Below are positions 1 to 12,500 of a stretch of 64,000 nt of DNA, piece by piece. The stretch comes from Holtermannia corniformis (Eukaryota > Basidiomycota > Tremellomycetes > Holtermanniales). A program made the translations under genes and the position numbers. The notes under the pieces are model-generated. The model made no database searches. It had not been told where the DNA came from and worked only from the letters and a program-made list of their open reading frames with translations. Numbering within the stretch: position 1 is the first letter of the stretch; every line of letters begins with the position of its first letter. The stretch lies in contig BCIJ01000029.1 of the NCBI GenBank assembly GCA_001599935.1, positions 73,331 through 137,330 on the forward strand, in the 5' to 3' direction.

Positions 1-3000
1 CAGTGTGGCCGTCTGTGGGCCTACTGACGCTCGTCGATTCTGTTGCTGCCTTCCAGCAGCTGCAGCCCCTGCAGCAGTGGCAAACTCGTCAAGCAAAGCG
101 ACTACACCGGCGTAGTTGTCTGCAGACAAGCCCGGGCCAACCGCTCCTGACGCCATCTTTTGCACCGTCGCAAGAGTGACCTTTGACGCTTCGGGATGCG
201 AGACGGTTGCCCGGAAGAGGGCCGTCACCAATCCCCATTCGGTTTGCGACCTGCCTGGTCAGCTCGCAGTGTGGGTCAACCGCTCGCTCACTTGACTACC
301 CCACGGTCCTTTTCCAAGATCTTGGCCACCCCGGCCATAAGTTGCTCCGATACCGCATTGAGTACAGACGAAGGGAGGCTTCGGAGAACGTCAAGTGCGA
401 TGTAGAGTTGGTCGCGCAGCTTGGGCTAGATTGTCAGCAAAGCAAGTGCCCTGGGGCGACTCACGTCCTCCGATATGATCAAACACAGGCGGAGGAGTCC
501 AACAACGGCACGTTCGATCAAAAGCACACTGAAGGATTGAGCCGAGTTGAGAAGGGCCGAGATGTACTCGAAGATGATGGGCCACGTATCGGCAATGTGT
601 TGTTTTCCGCGGGTTGCGAGGCTGATCATCATCTCGAGATGGAATACACAGGCTGGGTCGTACGCAAGCGGGCCGTCGCGTGTAGGCGACGCCGCGCCGT
701 CGGTTCGAAGCTCGAGTGAGCGATGCAGTTTGCCAATCGTGCGGTTCTCGGCCAATGCCTTGATCGCGCGCAGAGCGGGAAGTAGAGCGTCAACGTTTAG
801 GTTCCTGTTGGGTCAGTCCTGAACGACTTCTTGAGGCAGACTAACAAGATCTCGGCGTAAAGCTCCTCCAGCCGGCATGACGACAAGCAGTCGACTGCTG
901 TGAGGGTATTTTCGACATCCTCGTCTGTGGCCTCGGTTACCAGGTTATCGGTGCTCGCACCGTACGGGCTCAGCAGGTACGACGAGAGAGTGGACAGCAA
1001 GCCAGTCTCTGGTCGTCTAGCATCGACGATCGGTGCCGGAACGGCAGACTTCATGGGGATCGTGGTAGTTCCCGCGAGGAAGTCTTCCATCTGCAGCATG
1101 GGTGTCGGCAGCAGCGAATGAAGGAAGAGGGTTTGGAACATTTCGAAAATCTGGCCATGTCAGCGCTTTGCTGATACCGACGTCAACTGACCTGAGTCCA
1201 TCCATCACGGATCGCGTTGCCGTTACCGTTGGCAATGGTAAACAAGACGACGGTCGCCAGCTGACTGCGATAGCTTGTGCCGAACCGGATGGACAGCGGC
1301 GAGACGGTGACCGTCTGGTTCTCCGTCTCTACCACGGGGTTGTTGGCCAACTGGTATCCGTCTTCCGTCTCGTCCAGCAACCCGGTGGCGTGCGACAAGG
1401 ACAAGACAATGTTATCAAACGCATCAGGGAGATCAAAGTGCCCGGCGAGCGTTGCGCACTGCCTGAAGCCCGTAATGGCGCGTTGGATGACGCTCTCGTC
1501 TTGCGAGCCAGAGGTGAACGCAAACGCAAGCGCCGTGATCACTGGCTTCCACGCAAGCGTAAACATGGGCTTGTCGAATGCCGAAGAGTTGCAGACGATC
1601 ATAGGTCCTGCGCGCCGTCAGTGATGCCTCGACCACAGTCACTCACCCGCCGTCCGAGCACGCTGCATCAAACTCTTCCACGCGTAGTCGAAACCAGGCT
1701 GACCGACGTGTTCTTCCGGCATGATGATCTCGCGCCGCCGGATCGAGTCGTGGATGGATTTCTGCATCTCAGCCCGGATTCTGGATGTGCCAGACACTCA
1801 CGAGGTATTCCGGGTCAAAGTCCTTGTTGTCGTTGACGCCTCGCAAGTTGCGCTTGTAATCATCGATCGTCATTCGTTTCTGTGCGTGTCAGTACCCGCG
1901 CGCGGGGCGGACAGTGGACTGACCCGATTCTGCGGGTTGTGCAAGTCGGTGTTGAGCATGATGACAGAATACGCTAGCACATAGACAGCGTCCTCGGTCG
2001 CAATCTCAGCTGCAACGAGTCAGCATCGTCAGTCGAGTTCCCGACCGACTCACGCGGCTCGCTAGCAAAGAAGACGTTTGCAAACGTTTCGGTGATCCGC
2101 GCAATCGGTTGCGCCTCGCCGGGCAGGCGAAACGTCTCGAGCAGCTCGCGCATTGCATCCGCGATGGATTTCTGCTGATCAGCTTGGTCTGTGGCCATAA
2201 CCACTCACACCCGAAAAGTCAAAGAGTCCGATAAAGTGCTTGAGCAGGTCCAGCTGGTCGGGTCGCGAGATGAACTCGCCAAGCAGCTTCTTGTCCAAGC
2301 GCGAGCTGCTGCGGAGAAACTTGGCGAGCGCGAGCAGTCGCTCATCGCCGTCTTTGGGGATCACGCCGTGCTCTTCGAGGTAGGCAAGGCCGAGCTTGGG
2401 CTTGATGTTGAATTGGGTTGCGGCTGCGAGCAGGACGCCCTTGTGGGCCTTTGCGGTTGCAAGGGATTCCGGGGTGGGATGTGACTGAGATTGATAAGCT
2501 CGAGCCGTGGGTGAGGCAGAAGGTGTATCCTCGCGGCATTGGGTCACTTTCTCCCTTGATCAGATTGCGCGGTTGTAGACCCACGGGGATAGTGAAAAGA
2601 GCGGTTCCAGCGCAGATGCAGCCACGAGCGGTGCACACACGTAGCGAGCCTTTGCCTGCCATCACATGCTACTGTGCTCGGCGACCAGAACCGCGTGTAG
2701 GACCCTGCATATAGCTGCGCTCGAACACCAACCCAGTTGCGTCAACCTCGTGATTGCTTGTCTGAAAACGACAACACAGGGCCCAATAGGTAGCACAGCT
2801 GGCGGAGCTGGACGGTCCATGGGTGCAGTGTTCCGTACCCTTGTCACCAGAGATCAGGCTTTCTCTGCTATCTTCACCGCTCTGAGCGCTTGCGACAAGC
2901 CCTCGGAGCCCAGTCGAATGCAGCAGGGCCTCGCATTGGTGATAACGGAGCAAGGTCCGGCGACGGTACCCAAAGTGGACCATTGTTGCGCACGAGTGCG

Positions 3001-5776
3001 TGCCGAGCGGGGTGCCCACGCAACGCGCAACAGCTCAATGTTCGTCCACACTAGCGAGCGCTGCCCCATTCTAGCAGCGGGACAGTCGAATCCATATCGA
3101 TCACATAATCAATGACATTCATCCGTGTGGCATCGTCGACAATCGCAAAGGCCTATCGTGGCTGTCCGACAGGGCATGCAGCACCACATATAGCTGATCA
3201 CCTGGCTGCGCGACGTCGCCAGAGAGGTCGGAAACGTTGTCACTGGGCAGTGTACGTCCGAAGCAACCACTCGCAAAGTTCCTCAGAAGCAAGATGCTGC
3301 TGATAGCCGACTGATGGGCGCCATGCCTGTTTAATCATGGTTGATCGCGCATGCTCCTGCAAGATATATGCTGGTTTGACAGTCGGCCCAGCTGTCAGAC
3401 TGACATCGCCATGCATGCGGGTACGCATGGACGTTTGTCAATCAAGAGTAAGCTGACACTGTCAAAGACGCCAAAGATGCAGATGCGCACTGGAGACACA
3501 TCCAGACGTTGAGACCTACAGTCGCGAGCGAGGTCGACACATACGATTCACATGCGCATCGTCTTGTCCGCTTTAGACGACCCGAACGGGGCGGCACCGC
3601 TTGGCAGACTTGCCACAGCAGCTCCCGATCCGCAGATGTGCGTCGCGTCGCGCGCGCAAAGGGTTCAGCGATAGCAAGTCTGACAGATCCGAAAGACGGT
3701 CCCGAGTCAACCATTCCAGTCCGCACGCACGCGGTCAAGTTTCGGTTCGACGAGACGTCTACGAGAACTGTCCGACGTGCGCGCTAGACGGTCGGTCCAA
3801 GACAGATACAGACTCATAGCGCATGGCCATCATGCCAGGGATTATCCGTTCGCCGCGCATTCTGCGGTACGATCAAAGTCAGAGACCGACGCGGTACGGC
3901 TGAGAATCACGACGCGCTTGGCGTGATCCGTGAGACGGCGCGGGTGATCCCACATCGAGCACAAGCGACAACGACATACCTCTGGCCAATCCTCGCCTCC
4001 GGCCTCCAACCTGTTCGCCATGCCGCCGACAAACGCCAGCAACGTCTCGAGGCTCAACAACTGCGCAGTGTCCAACCCTGCGTCCTGTCCGTGTCCGTGC
4101 CCGTGTACAGGGTAGACGCCCTATAGGAAGCCAACAGATCAGCACCCCTGCTGTGCCGATCAACGGTCAGGAGAAAGAGAGAGGGCGCACCCTTGTCAAG
4201 AAGGCGACCAAGCGCTCAAACAGATCCTCGCTCTCCGTCTCACAGTCATAGTTTACATAGCAGTCGACCATGAAGCTCTGGTTGCGCGCGAGCAGGGCGA
4301 GCGTTTCGAGCATGAGGTCGCGCGTCTCGGCGGGTACGGGCGGGAGAGCGGCGATGCCGATGGCGGATTTTGGGGGCGGTCCGGCGTCTTCTGGTGAGGG
4401 GGCGGGCGAGGCCGGGCGCGATGGGGGTGCGAGGTGGGGTGGAATGGCGCCAGCGGGCCCGCCGCGCGGCGTGAGCCGATCAATGAGGTAGCTCAAGAAC
4501 AGCTCGAGCTGGCATTTCATACCGCCGCCCATGGTCCCGAACAGCGTTGCGGTGACTCTGAGTGCGAGCGCTAGCATGCCCGGGTGATCGCTGCGGATCA
4601 GCTGGAATAGGTAGCGCGCGCCCGTGTCGCGCAGCTGGTCTTCTAGGTCTGGGAAGCGCGGGATCGAGGCGCCACCGGTGCTGAGAGCGGATTGGAGGAT
4701 GGCGAGCGAGGATTGGCGCATGCTGTCGGTGTGCGAGGGATCCGACGGGTTCAGGAGCGCGATCAGGACGCGCAAGAGTTCGATCAAGGTTGGGAGGCCG
4801 TAGGGGGTGAAGGGCACCAGGGGAGGCTGGGATGTTGATGTTGGCGACGTTGGCGAGGGCTGAGCGATGGCCGATATGGTGGGTGGCGCTGCGGCCGTTG
4901 TGGATGCGCTGGCAGCCGCAGCAGTCACGTCCGGCAGCGAGCTCGTCGTTACACTCGGAGACGTCGTTACCGCGGCCGTTGAAGGCAACGTCCTGAGTCG
5001 TTGAAACACGACGCGGACCAGCGCCTGCACAGTCGTCTGCGCCGTGTTCTTGAGTGATTCTATGTATTTGAGTTGGCTTTTGCCCTTACAGACCCACGGC
5101 ACTCACCAGTCAGCCTCGGCCTCGCGCCCATGCCCAGGCCAACTTCCAACAGCTCGCAAACGCCCTCGTCGGTCAGCTCGCTCTCGAGCGGTCCGACCAT
5201 GATGGCCTCGATCACGCGCAGCAGCCTCGAGAGCACGAGCTCGTCTTGAGCCGGGGACGACGACGGGAACCTGCACGACGCGAGCGTGGCAGTCGTGTGA
5301 GCGAGTGCTGTGCGGACCGGCGCGAGGGGTGATGCGAGGTAGTGCGGTAACAGGTGGAGGATGAGCGTGTGCAGCGAGAGCAGTGAGAGCGAGGTGATGG
5401 GACCCGAGGTAGAGGGCGACCTGATCAGTGCTAGGAATGGTTGAAGGACCGTGGCGGGTGCGATCGAGGTGATGTCTGACCTGGATCAGCTTGTTGCACG
5501 CGGCGACGCGCCGACCGACTGACCGGCGGTATCGTACACGACCCTCCTGAGATGGAGAAAGCCAGTCATGAGATCGCCCTCTTCCTCGTCGGACCGCTCT
5601 CGGCGCCTGTCCGACCTCGGATCGTTTGCAAACAGGCTGCCGGTCGCGGTGTACGAGCTGCTGGCGCCTGAGGTCGTTGATGCCCACCGCTGGTTTCTTC
5701 GCATCGCCGAGGTGATGGCTTGGATCTCTTGCAGGATGAGCACTGCCGCATCCTGGTCTGTGTCTAGTGCTGGCAT
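1..5776 (-). CDS. GEA1: Gea/GBF1-type Sec7 ARF guanine-nucleotide exchange factor, partial
   Basis: Large ARF-GEF that loads GTP onto ARF at the early Golgi. The ATG at 5776 opens an N-terminal DCB-like region with the family pattern ITSAMRRNQRWA. Exons 5776-5538, 5480-5107, 5059-4191 and 4120-3980 join in phase. A 1495-nt intron follows, and the Sec7 domain resumes at 2484 (FNIKPKLGLAYLEEHGVI). The catalytic glutamate finger lies in ETFRLPGEAQPI near 2100. The ARF-contact loop YVLAYSVIMLNTDLHNPQ lies near 1950. HDS-like helical regions continue to base 1, so the C-terminus is missing. An intron of only about 34 nt seems to split the Sec7 domain near 2210. Sure of the family; exon ends below 2.2 kb are approximate. 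Confidence 0.93.
2485..3979 (-). other. 1.5-kb intron inside the ARF-GEF gene
   Basis: Donor CCAGAG|GTATGT at 3980/3979 and acceptor ATCTCAG at 2485. Flanking codons are both phase 0 and lead from a GGEDWPE segment into the linker before Sec7. No ORF in either strand resembles a known protein and no RNA gene was recognised. A decoy acceptor (ctgac...accgcag near 3865) runs into a stop after about 15 codons, so a short intron plus an extra exon is unlikely. Confidence 0.75.
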
Positions 5777-6235
5777 GGTGCGTGGTGCGTCGACGGGGGT
5801 GGGTTGTCTAGTCTATGCTTGGTTGGGTGGTGCGTTGCTAGCGAGTTGGTAGAGGCGGTAGCGTGGCGGGGGGTTGAGCCGCTCGGCAATATACTTCCAC
5901 GTGGCATAACGCCGGGATGCAGAAACCCCCCGCCACCGAGTGCAGCTTGCGCGTCGCACAGTGTGTATAGACTGCACCCGGTTCACTGCAAGTACAGCTG
6001 GACAGCACAGCACGGTCCCATACAGCTCAGCAACAGACGGCACAACACTCGGTGTGCGTAGGCAAAGGACGACACGAGCTAGCATGGTCCAACGACAACA
6101 TGAGCTCGATCTACCTCTTGAAAGCAGCGTGCTATCGGAAGGCGGTCGTGTTCCTGTTATCGCTTCTGTTCCAGCTCGCACGCGTCGACCGCCACGTACA
6201 GCCAGCTGACATTCAGCAGTTGATCAGCAGCCACC
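5777..6235. other. Divergent intergenic region, ARF-GEF / PRE1
   Basis: About 460 bases separating two divergently transcribed housekeeping genes. It must hold both promoters. No convincing TATA box, ORF or RNA gene was seen. Confidence 0.6.
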
Positions 6236-9200
6236 ATGGAGTGCTCGTTTGGCATCACCGGTACGTCTGTCAGCCCACGCTCAACCCCTCGCGCACTCGC
6301 TCACACCTCCCAGGCAAAGACTTTGTCCTCCTCGCATCCGACACGACCGCCTCGCAGTCGATCCTCCGCACAAAGTCGGACGAGGACAAGATCAAGCAGC
6401 TCGGACCGCACCTCGCCATGGCCTATGGCGGCGAGCCAGGCGACACCGTCCAGTTTGCGGATTACGTCGAGCGCAACCTCAGGCTGTACCATATCCGGTG
6501 AGTCGCGCGAGCAGCGACGAGTGGCGGATCGTCGTGTCAGCACCGGTCAAGTGGGCTGTGGAACAACACGAGTCGAGAGAACGGTCGCTGGCTCCAGCGT
6601 TCCCACCCGAGGGCTGTGGGTTAAGCACAGCCGAAGGGAGAAACGCTTCAGACCTACGGTCGGGTGATGCATCAAAGGAACAGGGGCGTACCACGGTCAA
6701 CGGTACACCGCACTCTCGAGTGCTGGCTCAAGCAAGTCGCAGCGCTGTATGGCGCTAATGACGGCAACGCCTTGCAGCACTCGCGCGGTCCTTTACTACG
6801 TGATCGTCTCACTTTATATCGATCGGTCACACGATCAGTTTCGCATTACACGAACACCGCCTTGACGCAGGTCAAGCAGTCTCTTTGCTGTCCTTACACG
6901 GAATGACGTTGTTTTGTGCGAGCGGGATTCATCGTGGACGGCCCGCGGCGATATCGGTATTCTACCGTTGTGATCTCGCGCTGGGGCCCGGCCTACTTCA
7001 GCAGAGCTTCTTTGGCCGCACGAGTGACACATCATCATCAGCATGTCCCCCTCAATCGAGAACCAACAATGTGACAGTCAGACTGCGAACTGCGCCGCTC
7101 GACCCATCGAGAGGCACAGCATCATCCGCTGGCGACCGAGCGAGATGGCCAGACTCGTCAGTTCCAACAGTGGCAGAGCTCGACCCGCGAGTAGCCGGAG
7201 CAATCGCATCTACCGTCGTCTCGCGTCGTGCGAGCACGCTCGAGCGCGCAGGGTCAAGGTCTAGATCAGCATTCTCGTCTGCTGACTCTTGCCTGATTGC
7301 CCGCGAGCGATGCGTAAACGGGCTTGTTGTCCTCTGGTCCGAGCTGTAACAGTCGCATCCGCTNTGCCCTATCGAACGCTCGAGTCTCCGCACGAGCCAG
7401 ACTCGACTCTCGCAAGCGGCGTCAAGCAACCTTGCGTCCTCGACAGTCATATCGTGCTCTACTACGACGCGCACAGATCTACGTAGACTACAGCAGCTCC
7501 TGTTACTGTTTCCTTTGTCGATCTCTCGCGTCTGGCCTCACGCCTTATATCAGTCGGTGACTGCAGCCTTGTGCGTGGAATTGGTCGATTTGGCAGAGCG
7601 CATGAGCGCCCACCCAATGCACGTCACAGCGGCTTGCTTCGTGTCTGCCTGGCCGGGTGCGCTCGAACTGTGGATCGACGCGATGCAATCGTCAAGCCTG
7701 GGCCCGCTTCTCACTTGGCGGTTCGGAAATGGTCGTTACCGAGTGGACAGCCCAGAAGCACGGTCGCTATGACTAGACCGATGCAGCGGCTGATAGGTGT
7801 CTGCTTTGCGCGCGGCTGGAAAAGCAAATCGCACTGTCAAGCTTTGATGGTCGGTCCGCAACTGATCAATCTTGACGCCACGTTCTCGAGCTGCCAGCCT
7901 GGGGTGTAGCAGTCCCTGCTCCTGCTTCTTCTGGCCGTTGAGCGACGCTGGTGGACGCTACTTGCTTTAGTTTGCTCCTTGACACACATTTTCGTGTATG
8001 CGACATTGGTAGCTTGTGCTGCGCTACTTGAACACTGCTCGATGTCCTTTCGAGCATTGGTGGCCCATGCGAGCTGCGCACACTATTTGCACTCACTGTA
8101 CGAGACCAAGATGGTGCTTATCGAGCACGCGTTCTGCTTCTGTCGGCCGTCGACGTCTCGTACCGGGTACAAGAGGACCCGCTATTAGCCTGACGATCAA
8201 CGAGTCGATCGGGCCATTGCGGCGCGATCGCCGTACGAGAGCGTGACATGCTTTTGGGGCTGCGTCTGCAGCCAGTCGCGTATGGTCGTACGCTTGCTTG
8301 TCATCTGAGAGCCAATCTGTCTCAGCAGACTGGTCGAAGTCTCAGGGCCCAGGCAACGCAGCCAAGTCGACTGCTGCACTTGTTTCGTTGGCACAGTATC
8401 AAGCAAAGATATGGGCGTCAAGGTCCAGACTAGCTTGCTTGCCAATGCAGCCACTCGACCGAGTCACTGCTACACGTCTAGCGCCGGCAGGTCAATGGCG
8501 CATCCGCGTTGTGAGAACAGGACTTGTCATCTCTGCCCAAAGCTCTCAGTCGTCGCGGCCGCCCCGTCGATCAGGGTGTGACACCCATAACAGGGTGTGA
8601 TACCCATATCGGAGCCGGACGGGCGATTTTATCGTGCAGTTGCTCATCAGACCTTTCATTACGAGCGATCAGGACAGTGGGTGCAAGCCCATAGGATCTT
8701 GACGTGTACTCACTGGCTACTTGCGTCTCTCTCTCTACCTTGCGCGGGGACGGTTCGTACAGCGACTACCTCGATTGGGTTGTAGCATGCCTTGATACTT
8801 GCTAAGCCGCCGCGTGTTTCTTGACGGCCGGAGCAGCTTGCTCCCGCAGGCTCATCGTCCACCGGCGCATTTCAGCTGGTATTGCTTGCAGAACGTGGTG
8901 AACCTTACACCGTCGTTCCCTAGGGTCTGTCCGCACGTTGGCCGCCGAGACCAATCGTATCATACAGCACCGCGATCATCTCCCGTCATAAAGAAGAATA
9001 AAGCTCACGCCAACAGTAACCACCTCCCACTCTCCCCACCTGCGGCCTCGGCGTGGATCCGCCGGACACTGGCCGACTCGATCCGGTCTCGCAACCCCTA
9101 CGCTGTCAACCTCCTGCTGGCCGGGTTCGACACGACCACGTCGAGCCCTCACCTGTACTGGATCGACTACCTCGGTACAAAGGCCGTCGTGCCGTACGCG

Positions 9201-9430
9201 GCGCACGGTCTCGGCGTCTACGTCAGTCTGAGTACGATGGACAAGTACTGGTACGAAGGCATCGGGCGGGAAGAGGCCCTTGACGTGCTGCGAAAGTGTA
9301 TTGCCGAGGCCGCGCACCGTGAGTGTCTCAATCTCCCGAGGACGAGCTGACATGGCCAGGACTTGTGCCAAACTTCTCCTTCAACGTGCGGATCATCGAC
9401 AAGGATGGCGTGCAAGAGGTCAAGCTGTAG
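6236..9430 (+). CDS. PRE1: 20S proteasome beta-4 subunit (Pre1/PSMB2 type)
   Basis: Non-catalytic beta subunit of the 20S core. Exons 6236-6260, 6314-6497, 9017-9318 and 9360-9430 give 193 aa, close to the family's usual length of about 195-200. Recognisable blocks are MECSFGITG, GEPGDTVQFADYVERNLRLY, SIRSRNPYAVNLLLAGFD, YWIDYLGTK and the C-terminal VRIIDKDGVQEVKL. The N-terminus has Met-Glu rather than a processed catalytic Thr, as expected for this subunit. All phases match. Intron 1 is 53 nt and intron 3 is 41 nt, but intron 2 is 2519 nt, splitting the protein between LYHI and RNHLPLSP. Confidence 0.95.
6498..9016 (+). other. 2.5-kb intron inside PRE1
   Basis: Donor ATATCCG|GTGAGT and acceptor GCCAACAG|TAAC, with branch-like GCTCACG just upstream of the acceptor. 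Joining CG to T restores the conserved Arg of the HIRN segment. The interior has no long credible ORF, one ambiguous base near 7364, and a small imperfect tandem repeat at 8572-8607. Confidence 0.85.
8572..8607. repeat. Two tandem 17-bp palindromic units
   Basis: cagggtgtgacacccat is followed after two bases by cagggtgtgatacccat, one substitution apart. Copy 1 contains a perfect inverted repeat (GGGTGT/ACACCC) around a single G. It sits inside the PRE1 long intron. It could be a protein-binding dyad, a small hairpin or chance. Confidence 0.6.
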
Positions 9431-9562
9431 ACGTGACGACATGTATGACATAGACGTGGACCCGAGGTGCCAGCGATGCGCTGCATTTCGTCTATAGAAC
9501 CCACAGTGTCCGAGCCTCGCAAGGCGACAGACGAGCAAAACCGAGAACCCAAGCTTGGAAGA

Positions 9563-12500
9563 TCATGTCGCAAAGCTGTCAGCGTCAGTTGAAGCGCTGT
9601 GCGCATAGCGACCACGTACATGCCGAGAATCTTGAACGGAGGTGAAGTCGCTCCGGCGTCACCGAGTAGCATGCACTCTACAAAGTGCGAGCCGGCAGAG
9701 ACGTTGATGTCGATGATGGTCAAGGTAGGCGTGACGTCTGGCACGTCGGCCGTGCCCGTCAACTCCTTGCCGCCGGCAACGTTGTCGTCGACCCAGCACG
9801 CGACCTTGCCCAGCGGCTTCTCGACGGGTTGTCTGTGTGGTCAGCACGGCTCGGTGGCACAGGACGCCACTCACTGAATGTAGTAGATGGCAACGTTACC
9901 GTGGCTGATGCGGATCGGGACACGCAGACGCGACTCGGGCACTTCGGCATACCAATAGTGCTTGTCGTCGGAGCCCTTTGGTGGCGTGTGCGACGCCCAG
10001 CCCGAGCCGTAGAACAGACTTGGCGGCAACGGCGAGATGAGGTCGTTGGCGCTGGCGCAGAACGGCTCAATCTCGCGAAACTTGAGGATATCGCTTGGGC
10101 GATCGTCGAGTCGAGCAGTCGGGACCTTGGTCATGCCCGCTTTCCCACCCAGCGCAGCCTCGCCATTGTTCTCAGCGTCCTCTTGACCCGGCATGCCCAT
10201 CCCGGGACGCAAGCCGACACCACCGAGGAGCTGGGCGTCGGCCGGTGCCGTCGCTTCCAAGCCCATGAACGGAACGTCGAAAGCGTGACCCATGGTGGCG
10301 GACCACCCAGCGCAGATCTGGCTCATCATGTAGGAGATGAGCACATCGGCGATGAGGTCGTGACCGGCCGGGTTGGCAAGCACGGGGTCGGTGTAGAACG
10401 TCTTGCGCGTTTGCAAGGGGTCGGCGAGGTACTCGTTGTAGAGCAAACCCTTGGCACTGCGGCAAATCAGCACCGATCGGCAATGGCAGGCAAACAACCC
10501 ACCTGATGTGCGGCACGTCGTAGAACTGCGCGACGAGCGTGTGGAGCAACTCGGGTCCAGCAAAGCCGTTCTGAGCTTGCACTTGCGGGCTAAAGTGACC
10601 CAACACGATCACAGCCGGCTGGTCCGGGCGCACCAGGATCGAGCGCACCAGCAGCTCAAAGTGCGAAAGCCATTCTGGGTCACTGCCACGTTTAGCGTCT
10701 TCGACATGTCGCGCACACCAACTCACTTTGGATCAGCAGAGTCAAACTCCAAGATGACGAGGTCAGTCTTGTCGGGCAAGTGGTGCATTGAGCAGTAGGC
10801 AAAGTAGGCCGAGTCGGTCCGGCGCGCGGCCCCGTTGGTGAGTTCAGAAGCAGGGTGAGGAAAGATTTGGTTCCACCAATCGAAGAAACGAGCAGGGTAG
10901 CACTTGCCCGAGACGGGGTCGTCGCCGGCGCCGTGGCATGCGGAGACTGTTGGGATGAGCACGGCTCGACGCAAGCCGACGGAAGACCTACCTGAACCGC
11001 CCAGAACACTGATGGTGACAGACTGGCCGCTAAGAGCCTTCTGGATCACACGCTGGACGCGCGCACCACTGCCCATGTGCAGCCGACTCCGCAAGAGGCC
11101 GTGCTGGCCACGGCGCTCGGCTACAGGGTCACCTGGACCGAACACGGGGCAAAAGTCGAATGGCGCCGGGTCGGTGGCCGACGCGTTGAGGTAGTCACGC
11201 GGGGTGAGAAGGTGGGGAGAGGAAGTGTAGTGACCGCCGGGGAGGACATCGGCCGAGGCTGATGGGTGTCAGCTATGATGATCAAAAGTTGCAACAAGTT
11301 CTTGGCAGGGAAGGCGAGATCAAGCGGATGGGATGCGCGCTACTACAGATCACCGCTCAAGACATCTGAACAAAGCGCCGGACTCGTCAACCCCAACAGA
11401 TGGATGCTGCGCTGACCCACAGGGCTGTCACCGCTTCGAGCCAGGCTGACACACGTAGTAGCGTGACAGTGGCTACAACGACAAAGCTGGCCGGTGCTTC
11501 AGTCGTACGCGTGCAGTGCAATATAGTCCACTATCCCAAGACAGCTCGGATCACCGATATCGGCCGCGATCCAGGTCACCACAGTCAGACATCGTGGCTG
11601 ACGGAGCTGACAGGTCTGGGCCAAAGACAGCGCCCCGAAAGCACTGGGGTAATAATCATGCTCGGTCGATTATACTTGTTCAAGACCGCGCATACTGGCA
11701 GCCACTGATCCACGTCAAAGCAGATCGAGCAACCTCACAAAGCTGATTGACACTGGTCGCGAGCGGCATGAGGCGCCGCATGGTACCAATGCGGTCAAAG
11801 CTTGCGTATTGAAGCTCGGCGCAAATCTGCCGTATCTCTGCAAGACCGAACGCTGCCTCGCATGGGTGACAATATCGGCTAGATGGCATTGTATCATGCG
11901 CCGAACGGCAGCTAGATCTTGCAACTCACAGCCAAAGTAGCCCTTTCGATGGCTGTATACGTCGAGACGCTCAACCGTACTCCGAGAGTGCTTTCTCTCA
12001 CACAATGCCGATCTCGAGAGAGCTCGAATGGGCGGCAGCGAACGATCGCACCCACTTGCACCCGATGATCATCTTGATCGAATCATCGTTGTCAGATCAT
12101 GCAGAGCGAGAGTGGTAACCAGGCAGCTGATCGCACCGCTCTCGCCGCAGGAAAGCCGGCATTGCTATGTTCTCTGCTCTGCCAATTGGCGTCTGGGCAT
12201 CGAGACATTGGCCGTGCTCGCGCAGAGTCCATGCTTGCTTGGCACTTAGAGTTTGGATCGCACGACCCCGGACTAGCAGAGGCGCCAGGATCGCGTCTGG
12301 CGTGTTTGCCGAACGTGATCACTATTTGCCATAGCTGAGGCAGACGTGCTCTCGCACGAGTCAGAGGGTACAAGTGTGGTACTTTGCGGTGCCAAAGCAT
12401 GCTTTGCACAGGATATGATGCGTGTTGGCGACCCAGATAGACGGGCTCATATGAGATGATTGACGACCCGGCTGAAGCTGGATGCGCGACGCTGGTGTGT

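Noticed and set aside
3841..3890. Possible extra exon of the ARF-GEF after a shorter intron ending at a ctgac...gcag acceptor near 3865
   Set aside because: The frame meets a stop after about 15 codons with no donor before it, and the codons do not match the family linker.
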